Assembly: GCA_030278955.1 (NCBI GenBank)
Contig: JAOANR010000001.1
Location: 38,265,708-38,329,707 of the forward strand
Source: Hygrophila difformis
Lineage: Eukaryota > Streptophyta > Magnoliopsida > Lamiales > Acanthaceae
Length of the DNA: 64,000 nt
Direction of reading: 5' to 3'
Shown: positions 1-10,927 of the stretch, in pieces
How positions within the stretch are numbered: position 1 is the stretch's first letter
Layout of the letters: the number at the start of each line of letters is the position of its first letter
Translations under genes and position numbers: made by a program
Notes under the pieces: generated by a model
Databases searched by the model: none
Told to the model about the DNA's origin: nothing
Seen by the model: only the letters and a program-made list of their open reading frames with translations

Positions 1-264
1 CTCAGCTCCTAAGTGCCCTATTTGCATCATCAGCTCGTTATCCTTGTTTTGGAGTGTGACCACTTGGGTTTGGAGTTCGGCGACTTGGGCCTTGAGTTGG
101 GTTATTTCATGATGGTCAGCTTCCCTAAGATGTCTCAGATAGTCCACATTATTCTCTAGATGCCCCACTCGAGCCTTGAAGTGATTGATATGCTGTTGGG
201 ACTCGAGGTATGCGTTGGTCAGTTTCATCATCAGATTGGTCATGTTCGCGTTGGGTTCGGCCAT
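1..264 (-). CDS. Partial coiled-coil ORF (ORF0) upstream of gag, element W
   Basis: An open frame of 88 codons starts at the ATG at 264-262 and runs off the window at base 1 with no stop. It begins MAEPNANM and is rich in Leu, Gln, His, Asn and Glu; from about residue 25 hydrophobic residues fall at heptad-like spacing (ARVGHLENNVDYL, then QLKAQVAELQTQVVTL), which suggests a coiled coil. It lies 345 nt after the primer-binding site of the same minus-strand element, where gag would be expected. The start context ATTAGATGGCCGA also occurs at the start of the ORF at 62883-63344 in element X, so the two starts look homologous although the proteins diverge quickly. No catalytic or zinc motif is visible. 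Function is unknown; an extra pre-gag ORF with a self-association role is an inference. Confidence 0.6.
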   Translation of the reverse strand, partial: MAEPNANMTNLMMKLTNAYLESQQHINHFKARVGHLENNVDYLRHLREADHHEITQLKAQVAELQTQVVTLQNKDNELMMQIGHLGAE

Positions 265-608
265 CTAATGTCAACAAGGGAGGTTAGAGTTAGACATTTT
301 TCAAGCAAGGTTAAGATGTGTAGAAATTTAAAGCTATGTGAAATATGCTTATGCAACATGCAAGTGCAAATCCCCCTTTTCCCCATTTTAAAAATGCAAT
401 CTATCCATGTATTTTAAAATAATCCACTATATGGGTAAGAATAAAAGTTGGGCCTCTATAGTGGGCCAAAAATTTAATATTTCTTTTGGGCTAAGATTTT
501 GGGCTAAAATAATACTAGTAGTCAAAATAAATAATTTTAAAAAAAGTAATACTTGGGTTTTAAAAATAATGGTTTAAAATAATAGTAGTAGCTAAAAAAA
601 ATTTTCGG
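265..608 (-). other. Untranslated leader of element W
   Basis: AT-rich leader between the PBS and the pre-gag ORF of element W. On the minus strand it contains short GCCCA-type phrases and a CCATGG-like hairpin region also seen in the leaders of elements A, C, F and X. No other coding potential was seen. Confidence 0.6.
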
Positions 609-620
609 GCTCTGATACCA
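609..620 (-). promoter_or_regulatory. Primer-binding site, initiator tRNA-Met, element W
   Basis: On the minus strand this reads TGGTATCAGAGC, complementary to the 3' end of plant initiator tRNA-Met. It is 3 nt from the LTR end at 624, the same spacing as in elements A, C, F and X. Confidence 0.9.
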
Positions 621-970
621 ACTTGTAACACCCCGGATTTGATAACCCAGGCCGGTATGTCACAGCCACATCTCCCTAGCAAGACACGGCTTCCCGAGCT
701 CACTAAGGAAATGCAAGGCTTGTGGGTATGTAAAAGATTTAAAAACACTTCAAGATTTAGTCCGGAAATTTATAATACTTAATTCAAAATACGATAGCAA
801 TAATCATCATGCGCGAAATTAAATAGAGTAAATGCAGCGGAAAATAAATCACGGCCAACATGGCCAAATCCTTGGGTTTAACAGACCCGGTAAAAACAGT
901 ACGATGCAGAATTTAAAATGTCCATAATGGTTTCCCCCAAGTGCATATGCAATGCGTCACTCGACATACT

Positions 971-2469
971 CTGTAAAAGAAAAATAACAACGGTTTATCA
1001 GTATAAAAATATACCGAGTAAGTTAATCCCTAACTAACAATTTAAGGGGTTCCATGTGTTTAAAAACTAAAGATTCACTTGTCATGCATTACTTTGAAAA
1101 TCCATATTTTATTCGCAGCGGAAAACATGATTAAATTATCCAAGACGAAAATGCGTAATTTAAAAGACTAAATTTTAAAAGCGGAATTTAAAGGCATAAT
1201 TTAATGACGTAATTTAAATGCGAAATTTAAAAACATGGTAAATAAGATTTAAGCGTAATTAACACTCACACAAGTCTTTTATAATTTATCCCGCAAACTA
1301 AGAAGAGGACACCATACCGGGAGATCACTAACGAGGCAATCTCAACATAGGACCACTAACGAGGCAGTCCACAACAATGGGAGACCACTAACGAGGCAGT
1401 CTCAAAAGATAGTAGGACCACTAACGAGGCGATCCAAAACACAGCGCGCGAGATCACTAACGAGGCAATCTCAGATAGTAAGGAGACCACTAACGAGGCA
1501 GTCTCAAAGATAATGATTAGCATGAAGATCGGCTCAGCCTAGTGCACGGGATTTTTTGAAAGTTCGTATTTCAAGTGATCAAAAGATTCGGTATTGCGTT
1601 TCATAGTTCGAGTTTTCTCAAGTTCGAAAAATCCGATTTGACGCAGTTTGCGCCTTTCTTAATTAAAAATTCATTTTTACACCAAAAATTCTGAAATTTA
1701 CACAATAGCTCAAAAACACACACACGAAAACCTTTCATGTTTTAAGTTTTTGGAAATAAGGTTTCGAAGTGAGTCAAACTTTGAGTTCTTTACAAAAGAT
1801 AATTTCTGTCTCAAAAACTGATTTCGTCACAGGTTCGTGCGACGCCGATTAAAAATTCATTTCAAAGCCAATTGATCCGAAAGTTTTACAGGAGATACAA
1901 AACACATTAAGGAACAACTTTTATGTTTTAAGAAATTAGAAATAATGAATTTTAGGTGTTCAAAAATCGACCACAACACGCTGTACACGCGCGGACTCAA
2001 AGTATTGCTTAAAACAGGTTCTGAAATTCGGCCGTTTGACATATCAAATGAACTCCAAAATTCATGATATTTTATATGCATAATCTAGACACATTTATCT
2101 AAAACTTTTGTTTAGAAATGTAAAGTTAAATCATTCTAAAAAATGGGTAAAAAACATGCATCAAGTCGAGTAATGAAATCTGACAACGGTTTCAAATGTT
2201 TGGTTTATCACAGAAAGTTTACGGGGAGATTTGGGATAGCAAATCTTAATGTCAATGGCTGAAATTTGGACACAAGATAGATTAAAGTCTTAGGAACAAA
2301 ATCTATGTTGAAAAGTTTTCGGTTTGAATTCCCGAAGGTCGAGTTTTAGGCGAGTTTTTGAAATTGGACGAAAATAGGGTTTTTGGAAATCGATTTTTGT
2401 TACGGGTATAGATCTCGAGTTTTAAACCACAATAAACCACAAAAATTTGTGAGTAAGGTCTTAACTTAC
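971..2469 (-). other. Predicted LTR leader intron, element W
   Basis: On the minus strand, donor GTAAGTT begins at 2469. The acceptor is TTTTACAG|AGT at 972-971, preceded by a T-rich tract and the branch-like ACTGATAA. The span is 1,499 nt. The same pair occurs at matching positions in all other LTRs of this type here. No transcript evidence was available. Confidence 0.5.
1321..1505 (-). repeat. Palindromic minisatellite (GAGAC...GTCTC type) in LTR W
   Basis: Five to six units carry GAGAYCACTAACGAGGC followed by AGTCTC or AATCTC, separated by short spacers. The ends of each unit are complementary (GAGAC/GTCTC), so each can fold as a small hairpin. The same unit, in the opposite orientation, fills the equivalent place in the LTRs of element C. 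Confidence 0.85.
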
Positions 2470-3425
2470 AGTTTTAGAGATTAGGGTCACTGGAGCGGGT
2501 ATCCGGACGTCTTAGGGTCGCGACGAACGGCCAATCCTTCCGATCGCTTTTTGTTTGTTTTCCTGCGTGAAATCGTGGCAAAGGAAAAGGGTTAGAATTC
2601 GAGTTTTGGAGACTTATGGACGGATGGAACACTATATTAAGACTTACCAAGGTTCTATGAGGCAGTGGCTCCGTCCCGTTTGCCTCGTCGTCGCCGGAAT
2701 GTTCGCCGGAAAGTTTCGTCGGGGGAGTTTGGCTTGGAGAGGAAGTTTGAGAGTTTTGTGGGGATTGGTTTCTGTGGGATTAGGGTTTTTGAGGCACCCC
2801 ATCCGTCCTTAAGCCTTCCTTAAGGCTGGAATTCAGTTTCCCTCGAATGGAATCGTAATTTAGGCAAGAAAATCACCCCCGAATGAAAGATTACACCTTC
2901 AGCTCCTCTGGCGCGGAGGTGGCGCGCACCCACGCCTATGCCCGCACGGAGCACGCATGCCAGGCCTGGCGTCGCGACGCCTTCATCCGCGCGGTGGCCG
3001 CGCGGCGGCGCGCGGCGGGCGCGGGCCGGCCGGACCGGCCGGTTCGGTGGTTCGCGTGTTCCGTCGGGTCTTTCCTTGCTTTCCTCTATCGGTTTTCTTC
3101 CCCCTACGTGTTACCTCGACTCTTCGGGTCGTCTCCGGTTCGGCATCTTCACCTTAAACTTGTTACGAGTTCGGCTTATCGCTCGTAACATTTCCGTGGC
3201 CTAAGTAGTCTAGTTTAAATTAGTTCCAACTCCTCCTATCGTCCTTGCGATCGATCTTGTGATTTATCTCGTGATTTATTTTATGACTTAATTTGTGATT
3301 TATTTTGTGATTTTATTTCGTGACTGAACTTAGAAATTAGTTCCAAGCTGCCTACGTACCCTGTGAAGGGATCAAGTCATGACCTAGTTCAAAACAATTT
3401 GAATTTGTTTTTCTCGGGTGTTACA

Positions 3426-3589
3426 AAAATTAAACAGCCCACAAAAATACAAAAAGATGGAAAAAGAAGAAAAAGCCAACAAAAAAAATGCAAATTCGGC
3501 CCATCTGGCCAACTAGTCAGTGTCCGGAGCACCCTGTCGCTAGACCCCCGTGGTGCGAAGCATGGTCTCGCGACAGGGGGGTGTCTAGC
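3426..3589. other. Older GTCGC-repeat sequence between W and A
   Basis: A-rich DNA followed by GTCGCTAGACC and GGTCTCGCGACAGG, which can pair. It ends in CTAGC, the left target duplication of composite element A (3585-3589). If A and C are removed in thought, this sequence continues at 22943 and then at 35428. No gene is seen. Confidence 0.7.
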
Positions 3590-4603
3590 TGTAATACCCG
3601 GGATTTTTATCGGCGTCCAAAGGAATAAAATTTATTTCTTGATCCGATCAAGGCCGAAATGTATCCGAGAAGAAGAAAATAATTCATTATTGCTCGGAAA
3701 TGAATTACCGATAAATTCAAAATGGAATAAAAGAAGGAAAGGAAGCCCGAAGATATTCCATTGATTAATCCCAAAAGAATTGGAATTAAATTCAAGAAGG
3801 AAAAGAATTTTAATTCCAAGAACCCATGAAGTCGGAGATAATTCAATTAGATAAATTGTTGCACGGGAGCCAAAAGACGACGAATTAGAAGCCGACAAAT
3901 CCGAAACCGACGGACTTAAGATTTCAAACACGAAATCAATTTCAAGTCGAAATAAATTTAAGATAGGAATCGTGATCCGAGAATGACCCGGAAAAATCGA
4001 GCCCGAAAATGTATGAGAATAGAAACCCGAAAGAGATGAGAAAAAGCCCGACGGGATCGCACGGCCCCGTCCGGAAGCACGGCCCAGACCCGGCCACGCG
4101 CCCTCCGCGCGGTATTGGGCAAACACCGCGCCAACCCCGCGCCAAGCAGCAGACAGCTGCCAACTTGCGTGATTTCGGCGATTTCTTGCCAAAATTTGCG
4201 ACCCCGACTATGGAAACCCGATTTCAGTCGAGGGAAAGGCTTTAGGGTCGAGATTGGATGATTCCCAACCCCATTCATCAGCCTTTCAAACCCCTTGTCC
4301 TCCCCAAACTCTCCCAAAACCGAATATACAAAGTTCTTACCTTCCGACGACTTTCCGACGAGTTTCCGGCAACCAACGTCGACCGAAGAGGTGTCTAGAT
4401 CAAGGATTTCAGACCTTGGATTGTTGGTAAGGGTTATATTTGGATTCTCTATCGTTTTTAATCATAAATCATCGTTCTAACTCACGGATTTTTATTTGTA
4501 AACGCGTTCGTGGCCGAAGGAGAAGGAGAACGTGTGCATAGATCCGTGCGTGGTGATTTTGGATGACTCGATCGACCCTAGGACGACCAAGAACTCTATT
4601 ATA

Positions 4604-6217
4604 GTAAGTTGACTCCTTTCATATCAATACGGGTGGTTTAGGGGCGTCCGAATTAGTGACTTTGTAACGAAACGTAAAAATCAAACCCTAAAACTCCAAC
4701 TCGTGCGTTTTCTGAAATCCATTAAAAACCCCTATTTCGAGAGTTCAAACTGAGAAACTCAAAACTAAAATTTTGATCCTAACACCTTAAGCTATGTTGT
4801 GAAAACATTTCAGAGATTTTCATCAACGTTTACTACCTCAAATCGCGTCGAACGTAAATTGTATTTTCAAACGTTTTCGAAAAACTGACAGCATATGTGT
4901 TCGAACTTGATGAGCATGTTTATATGATTTCTAGTCCGAACTAATCTTTATGATGTAAACAAAAATTGTAGATAATCATGTCTAATGTGTCCACAAAATT
5001 TCAGAATTTTTGGAGTCCATTTGATATGTCAAAAAGTCGAATTTTCGAACTGTGTCAAAACTGAATCCGGACAACTCACTGCTTGTGTAGTAAACTCGAT
5101 TTTTGACATTTTTTCTCACCTTATTTCGAAATCGTTAAAATAGAAAGTTGTTTGTTAGGGTGTTTTTAATATACTGTAAAAATTTCAAATTTTTCGGACT
5201 TGAGTTGAATTTTTAAATTAAAAAGGCGTAAACTGTGACAACGATCGGTTTTGAATTTGTGAGATTTTGAAATTTCTAAATAAACGATCGAAACCTTGAT
5301 ATACGATAAAGCTATATTTTCAAAAATTCCCGTTACACTAAAGTTAAAACGATATCGGTTACCTATGTGGGGGTGAGTGCTCTGCATGGTGCCCCCCTAG
5401 CTTTCCGCTTTGTGCCTAAATGGACGAGAGCGAATGCTATGAGAAACTATGCCAAAACGGCAATGTATTTGGGCCTACACTCTCGGGAGTATCCGTATGG
5501 GTTTCCCGAGGCTCCGGAGTGTTACTGGGTATGGCGGATACGGCTGCGGCCGCCGGGCTACCGGCTAAACGAAAACTTACGAAACTGGCTGCGGCCGCCG
5601 GATCGCCGGCTAACTGATACATACTAAATTGGCTGCGGCCGCCGGATCGCCGGCTAAACGAAACTTACTAAATTGGCTGAGGCCGCCGGATCGCCGGCTA
5701 AATGAAACTTACTAAATTGGCTGAGGCCACCGGATCGCCGGCTAAATGACACTCACTAAATTGGCTGCGGCCGCCGGATCGATGGCTAAATGAAACGTAC
5801 TAAATTGGCTGCGGCCGCCGGATCGCCGGCTAAGCGAAATATTGTTGAGATTGTGGAGTAACGGGGAAAAATTAAAAGACATTATCCTTATTTTAAATTA
5901 TGTTTTTACTCATGGAAAAATTTAAAGGTTTTTATCTTATTTTTAAATTATGCCTCTACTCATACTATTCACTATGCCATATTTTAAAATTATTCCTATG
6001 CCTTAAATTCTCATTTGTAAATTTAATTTGGCTATGAGAATATGTGTATTAAATTATTGTATACTAATTAGTCAAATTACATGTTTTTAATATGCATGCT
6101 TAAAAATGAGTTTTTAATTATTAAAATTTTAAAAACCCCTTTATTGCTATGTTAGGGATTGTCTTACACAGTATTCTTTAATCCTGATAAACGTTGCTTT
6201 CTATTTTTCTATGACAG
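4604..6217 (+). other. Predicted LTR leader intron, A1
   Basis: Donor GTAAGTT at 4604; branch-like CCTGATAA at 6183; T-rich tract; acceptor GACAG|AGT at 6216-6217. The span is 1,614 nt and includes the minisatellite. It is placed as in the other LTRs. Not proven by transcripts. Confidence 0.5.
5542..5840 (+). repeat. CCGGATCGCCGG minisatellite in LTR A1
   Basis: About seven units of about 43 bp, each with GGCTGCGGCCGCCGG or GGCTGAGGCC, ATCGCCGGCTAAATG and ACTTACTAAATT. The core CCGGATCGCCGG and the GCGGCCGC site are near-palindromes. Confidence 0.9.
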
Positions 6218-6541
6218 AGTATGAAGCAAGAGCACACTTCCGGGGAATTTATTTTTGACATTAAATTATTTCCTGCGTGAGACTGCATACGGGCCTGTTA
6301 ACCCGTGTTTTGGCCATGTCGGCCCTTATATTTTATTTCCGCTGCACAACTTATATTTCTGCTGCGTATATGGATGATTATTATTTTTAAATACAAGTAC
6401 TTCGGGACTTGGTTGTTTTAAATTATTTTATACCCTTAACGCCTTGCATCTTTCAAGTGAGCTCGAATGAAGTCGTGTCTTGCTTGGGAGGTGTGGCGGT
6501 GGCATCCCGGCCTGGGTTATCAAATCCGGGGTGTTACAAAG

Positions 6542-6553
6542 TGGTATTAGAGC
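6542..6553 (+). promoter_or_regulatory. Primer-binding site of element A
   Basis: TGGTATTAGAGC, one mismatch (T for C) from the initiator tRNA-Met site, 3 nt after the LTR. Confidence 0.85.
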
Positions 6554-7273
6554 CCGGACTATTTTTTAAACTAGTATTATTATTGTTTTTAAACTAGTAT
6601 TAGTTTTAAAACCATTATTATTTTAAAACTATCAGTGTTGAGCCCAAAATTTTTAGCCCAATATTTAATTACTATGTTGGCCCAATACCCTTGTTTTTAC
6701 TTAAGCTCCAAATAATTTATTTCTTTTGGCCCAATATAGTGGCCCAAACCTTTTACCCTTATTCTTTTAAAATCTATCCATGGAATAAACTTATTTTTTT
6801 AAAAACCCATGGATAAATAAATGCATGCATAAATTAAATTTTATTGGGGGGATTGCATATGCATATGCATACATAAATAATTGTGCTAACCTTTTTATGT
6901 GAATCGTTTGTGTTACATAACATTCTCACTCTAGTATTTGGCTTGACTTTGACTATTGACTTAGAAGCGTTAGCTCGAGACTGATTGTGCCTTAGCTTTA
7001 GATCTTGATCGTCTATGCTTAGCATGCGCATAACTATTTTATGCCTTTTTCCATAGATCTTCATCTAGACGATATATTATGACTTGTCGAGAAACCCAAC
7101 GATGAATGCGTACAATGACTCCCAACAGAATAAACGATACTCTAAACACCGCACCGTATAAACAACTCTAAATACCACATTACATAATATACTCTAAACA
7201 ACTCCTATTAACACCATTTGATTCAAAAAAATTATTATTTTTCCAATACTCGATGAAATCATTAGAATCAAAT
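6554..7273 (+). other. Leader of element A, first part
   Basis: AT-rich leader with several GGCCCAAT phrases, a CCATGG...CCCATGG hairpin (6779-6810) and ATGCATGCAT. It stops at a second LTR start at 7274. No ORF resembling ORF0 is present. Confidence 0.65.
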
Positions 7274-9468
7274 TGTAATACCCGAGATTTTTATCGGCGT
7301 CCAAAGGAATAAAATTAGTTTCTTAATCCGATCAAGGTCGAAATATCTCCGAGAGGAAGAAAATAATTTATCACAATAAATTATTGCTCGGAAATGAAAC
7401 GACGATAGATTCAAAAATTCAAAATGGAATAAAAGAGGGAAAGGAAGCCCGAAGACATTCCATGAATCGGGTCAAAAGAATTAGAATTAAATTCAAGAAG
7501 GAAAAGAATTTTAATTCCAAGAACCGTGAAGTCGAAAATGATTTAAATAAATAAATCATTGCACGGGAATCGAAAGACGATGATTTGGAAGCCGACGAAT
7601 CCAAACCGACGGACTTAAGATTTCAAATATGAAATCAATTTAAGTCGGAATAAATTTAGGATAGGAATAAATCCAAAAATGACCCGGAAAATCGAGCCCG
7701 AAAACGTGGAAGGATAGAAGTCCGAAAGAGATGAGGAAAAGACCCGACGGATCGCATGACCCGGTCCGGACCGCAGTCCAGACCGGTGCCGCGCGCTGTC
7801 CGCACGCTACCGCGCCAACCCCGCGGACCAGCACAGAATGCGGCAGATCACGAGATCATGGCAATTTCTTGCCAAAATTTCGACTCCCGATTAAGGTAAG
7901 TCAATCTTGAACGGGGGAAAGGCATTTAGGTCGAGATAGGGCCGGCCTCCTACTCATTCATCAGCCTTTCAAACCCCTCTTCAACCCAAAACTCTCCCAA
8001 AACCTAAAACACAGAGTTCCGACCTTCCGACGACTTTCCGACGAATTTCCGGCGACTAAATCCGAGCAAGGAGGACGTGGAGAGGGAGTTTTCAGTCCCT
8101 AGATAGTGGTAAGATGAAGTCTTGAACGTCGCTTGATAGTTTTTATTGGATTTAGATTCTAACTTACGGTTTTTATTCTCAAAAACACAAATCGGAGCCA
8201 AAGGAAGAGGAAATCGGGTTGAGGAGATCCGTTCGTGGCCATCCGTCGATTCCGAATGACCCGGAGACATCCTTTATCACACCCACTGTAAGTTGACACC
8301 TTTCATATCAATACGGGTGGTTTAGGGGCGTCCGAATTTGTGACTTTGTAATGAAACGTAAAAATCGAACCGTAAAACCCCAACTCGCGCATTTTCTGAA
8401 ATCCGCTCAAAACCCTTATTTCGAGAGTTCAAACCGAAAAATTGAAAATTAGAATTTTGATCCTAACACCTTAAGCTATGTTGTGTAAAAATTTCAGAGA
8501 TTTTCATCATCAACGTTTGCTACCACAAATTGCATCGGACATAATCTGCATTTTCAAACTTTTTCGAAAAACTGACAGTACATGTGTACAAACTTGATGA
8601 ACATATTTCTACTATTTCTAGTCCGAAATAATCTTTGTGATGTAAACAAAAGTTGTAAATAATCATGTGTAGTATGTGTCCACAAAATTTCAGAATTTTT
8701 GGAGTCCATTTGATATGTCAAAAAGTCGAATTTTTGAACTGTGTCAAAACTGAATCCGGACAGCTCACTGCTTGTGTAGTAAACTCGATTTTTGACATGA
8801 TTTCTCACCTTATTTCGAAATCGTTAAAACACAAAAGTTGTTCGTTAGGGTGTTTTTGATATACTGTAAAAATTTCAGATTTTTTTGGAGTTGAATTGAA
8901 TTTTTAAATTAAAAAGGCGTAAACTGTGACAACGATCGGTTTTGAATTTGTGAGATTTTGAAATTTCTAAATAAACGATCGAAACCTTGATATACGATAA
9001 AGCTATATTTTAAAAAATTCGCATTACACTAAATTTAAAACAATATCGGTTACCTATGTAGGGGGTGAGTGCTCTGCAGGGTGCCCCCTAGCTTTCCGCT
9101 TCGTGCCTAAATGGACGAGAGCGAATGTTATGAGAAACTATGCCAAAACGGCAATGTATTTGGGCCTACACTCTCGGGAGTATCCGTATGGGTTTCCCGA
9201 GGCTCCGGAGTATTAATGGGTATGGCAGATACAGCTGCGGCCGCCGTGCTACCGGCTAAACGAAAACTTATGAAACTGGCTGCGGCCGTCGGATCGCCTG
9301 GCTAACTGATACTTACTAAAATGGCTGCGGCTGCCGGATCGCCGGCTAAACGAAATATTGTTGAGATTGTGGAGTAACGGGGAAAAATTAAAAGACATTT
9401 TCTTTATTTTAAATTATGTTTTTACTTATGGAAAAATTTAAAGGATTTTATCCTTGTTTTTAAATTAT
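7274..9468 (+). mobile_element. 3'-truncated LTR (A2) inside element A
   Basis: It starts TGTAATACCCGAG and follows A1 through the GTAAGTT donor (8288) and a short three-unit CCGGATCGCCGG array (9231-9356). It then stops near TTTAAATTAT and passes straight into leader sequence (CCATGG..., ATGCATGCAT). The last about 600 bp of the LTR, its acceptor and the PBS have been deleted. Confidence 0.8.
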
Positions 9469-9806
9469 CCATGGCATAAAATTTTTTATCAAAACCCAAG
9501 GATAAATAAATGCATGCATAAATTAAATTTTATCGGGGGGATTGCGTATGCCTACATACATAAGTGCACTAACTCTTTTTATGTGAATTATCGGCATTTA
9601 GAAACACTCCTATATTAGAATTCGACATGACCTTGACTTAGGAACGCTTGCTAAAGACTATCTTTGCCTTAGTCCTAGATCTTAATCACTTATATTTAGA
9701 ATGCCCACATCTATTAACGGCCTTTACCGATCTATCTTTCAAATTTTCATGATTCCTAACGTTCCTTAGATTAGAAACTCATCTTCGCGTGCCTAATAAC
9801 AGAAAA
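9469..9806 (+). other. Leader before gag, element A
   Basis: It matches the 3' half of other leaders: ATGCATGCATAAATT, then a GGGGGGATTGC stretch, then GAATT, and a run up to TAACAGAAAA just before the gag ATG. The same run precedes gag in elements C and F. Confidence 0.65.
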
Positions 9807-10927
9807 ATGGCACCTAGGAGAAAACCGAGGAACGTGAGCCCAAATGACACTGACACTGACCTCCCCAACATGCCCAACAACAATGGGACTCCTCAGAACC
9901 TAGGAGAACGAGTACCTCATGTGCCCAACAACATGGAGGAACGTTTGAAAACTGTAGAGGAAGTTCTTGTAGCATTAGGAAATGCTGAGGTGCATAGGGC
10001 ACAAGCAACAGCACCTAGTGAATCCGTACCAACCACCACATTACGCCGGCGAAGAGGACCCGACCAAACTAGAGGAATGGATATGGACGTTCGATAAGCT
10101 GCTGAACACCGTAAAGTGTACCGACGGAGAAAAGGTTCACGTAGCCTCATACTACTTAGGAGGCGAGACGGACGATTGGTGGCAAGCCACCCAAGGAAAA
10201 TTGGCGGAGTATCACGAGCCCTACTCGTGGGTAGAGTTCATGCATTTGATTAGGGATCGTTTTTATCCCATGAGCACGAAGGCTGCTATGTAAGAGGAAT
10301 TCCTGACACTGAGGCAAGGAGGAAAAACGGTCCAAAGAGTACTATAACCGTTTCAAAGAGTTGGTGCGGTTTGCGCCGAGACTGGTGCCGACTGATTTAG
10401 AAAAGGCACAGAAGTTTGAGTTGGGACTGAACCTGTCTTTTAGAGAGGTGGTCACAGGGGAGCACTATCCTGACCTACAAGCTGTGTACGATCGTGCGGT
10501 AGCGGTTGCACGAGTTCAAGGACTGAAACGGAAACCGGTAGGTGAGACTAACCTAGGACCACAAGGAGAATACAAGAGGAATAAGGACTATTTCCGTGGA
10601 AACTCGAACAAACCACATCAAAACGACAATGGAGGAAACCAGGGGATTGTCTTCAACCATAGTGACTATGCGCCAATATGTCCAAAGTGTGGTAAACCAC
10701 ATTATGCAAGAGGATGCCCTCAGCCTGGAGCATGCTTTCGATGTGGTCGACATGGTCACCGGCTGCGTGACTGCCGGACACGGATAGAGAACATCAAAAA
10801 GAGAGAGGATGTGACCACTCGACCTAAGCAGCCACAGAACCCAGACGATCGGAATGGCAACAACCAAGGGCATCCATCCCCTCAGAATCAAGACCAAAAT
10901 CCGAACCTTCTTGAGAATAATGAATAG
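9807..10927 (+). pseudogene. gag: Broken gag of element A
   Basis: Gag forms the particle coat of Ty3/gypsy elements. The start MAPRRKPRN is shared with other copies here. The retrotransposon Gag core follows (NPYQPPHYAGEEDP, EWIWTFDKLL, ASYYLGGE, DRFYPMSTKA), then two zinc knuckles: CPKCGKPHYARGC (C-x2-C-x3-H-x4-C) and CFRCGRHGHRLRDC (C-x2-C-x4-H-x4-C). It is defective: about 38 bp are missing near 10015 with a frame change, TAC is replaced by TAA at 10291-10293, and one base is added near 10337. The last frame ends at TAG 10925-10927, right where a remnant of the chromodomain end begins, so pol is deleted. The class is certain; clade naming rests on the chromodomain at 50584. Confidence 0.88.

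Larger units (their letters stand above)
624..3425 (-). mobile_element. 5' LTR of minus-strand chromovirus-like element W
   Basis: On the minus strand the LTR starts TGTAACACCCGAG (3425) and ends CCGGGGTGTTACA (624), directly before the PBS. It is 2,802 bp long. Its first about 110 nt (TTGTTTTGAACTA..., GACTTGATCCCTTCACAGG...) match the short module lying just upstream of the 3' LTRs in elements A, C and Z, so here that module is the real LTR start. A GC-rich block with GGCCGG palindromes lies near 3000-3050. The LTR also holds the conserved intron-like donor and acceptor, a palindromic minisatellite and a covarying hairpin at 999-1016. The right flank is AAAAT; the other end of the element is outside the window, so a target duplication cannot be tested. 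Confidence 0.85.
3590..6538 (+). mobile_element. 5' LTR of composite element A (A1)
   Basis: It starts TGTAATACCCGGG and ends CCGGGGTGTTACA, followed 3 nt later by the PBS. It is 2,949 bp long. It contains a GTAAGGG site near 4425, the GTAAGTT donor at 4604, the GGGGGTGAGTGCTC motif near 5370, the CCGGATCGCCGG minisatellite, a hairpin at 6169-6187 and the acceptor at 6217. No clear TATA box was seen. Open frames inside it are not conserved as proteins. Confidence 0.9.

Noticed and set aside
1321..1505. A CRISPR array, suggested by regularly spaced repeats here and at 26326-26822
   Set aside because: The units are LTR minisatellites with short, related spacers in a plant retrotransposon; no cas genes exist and the context is eukaryotic.
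2883..3204. Overlapping plus-strand frames near 2883-3204
   Set aside because: They lie in the GC-rich block of the W LTR on the strand opposite to the element and reflect base composition.
3632..4192. A 186-codon minus-strand frame in LTR A1 with relatives at 14974-15534, 16744-17229 and 18328-18804
   Set aside because: Related frames occur because the LTR segment is repeated. Start, length and frame differ between copies, and several have stops, so there is no sign of selection on a protein.
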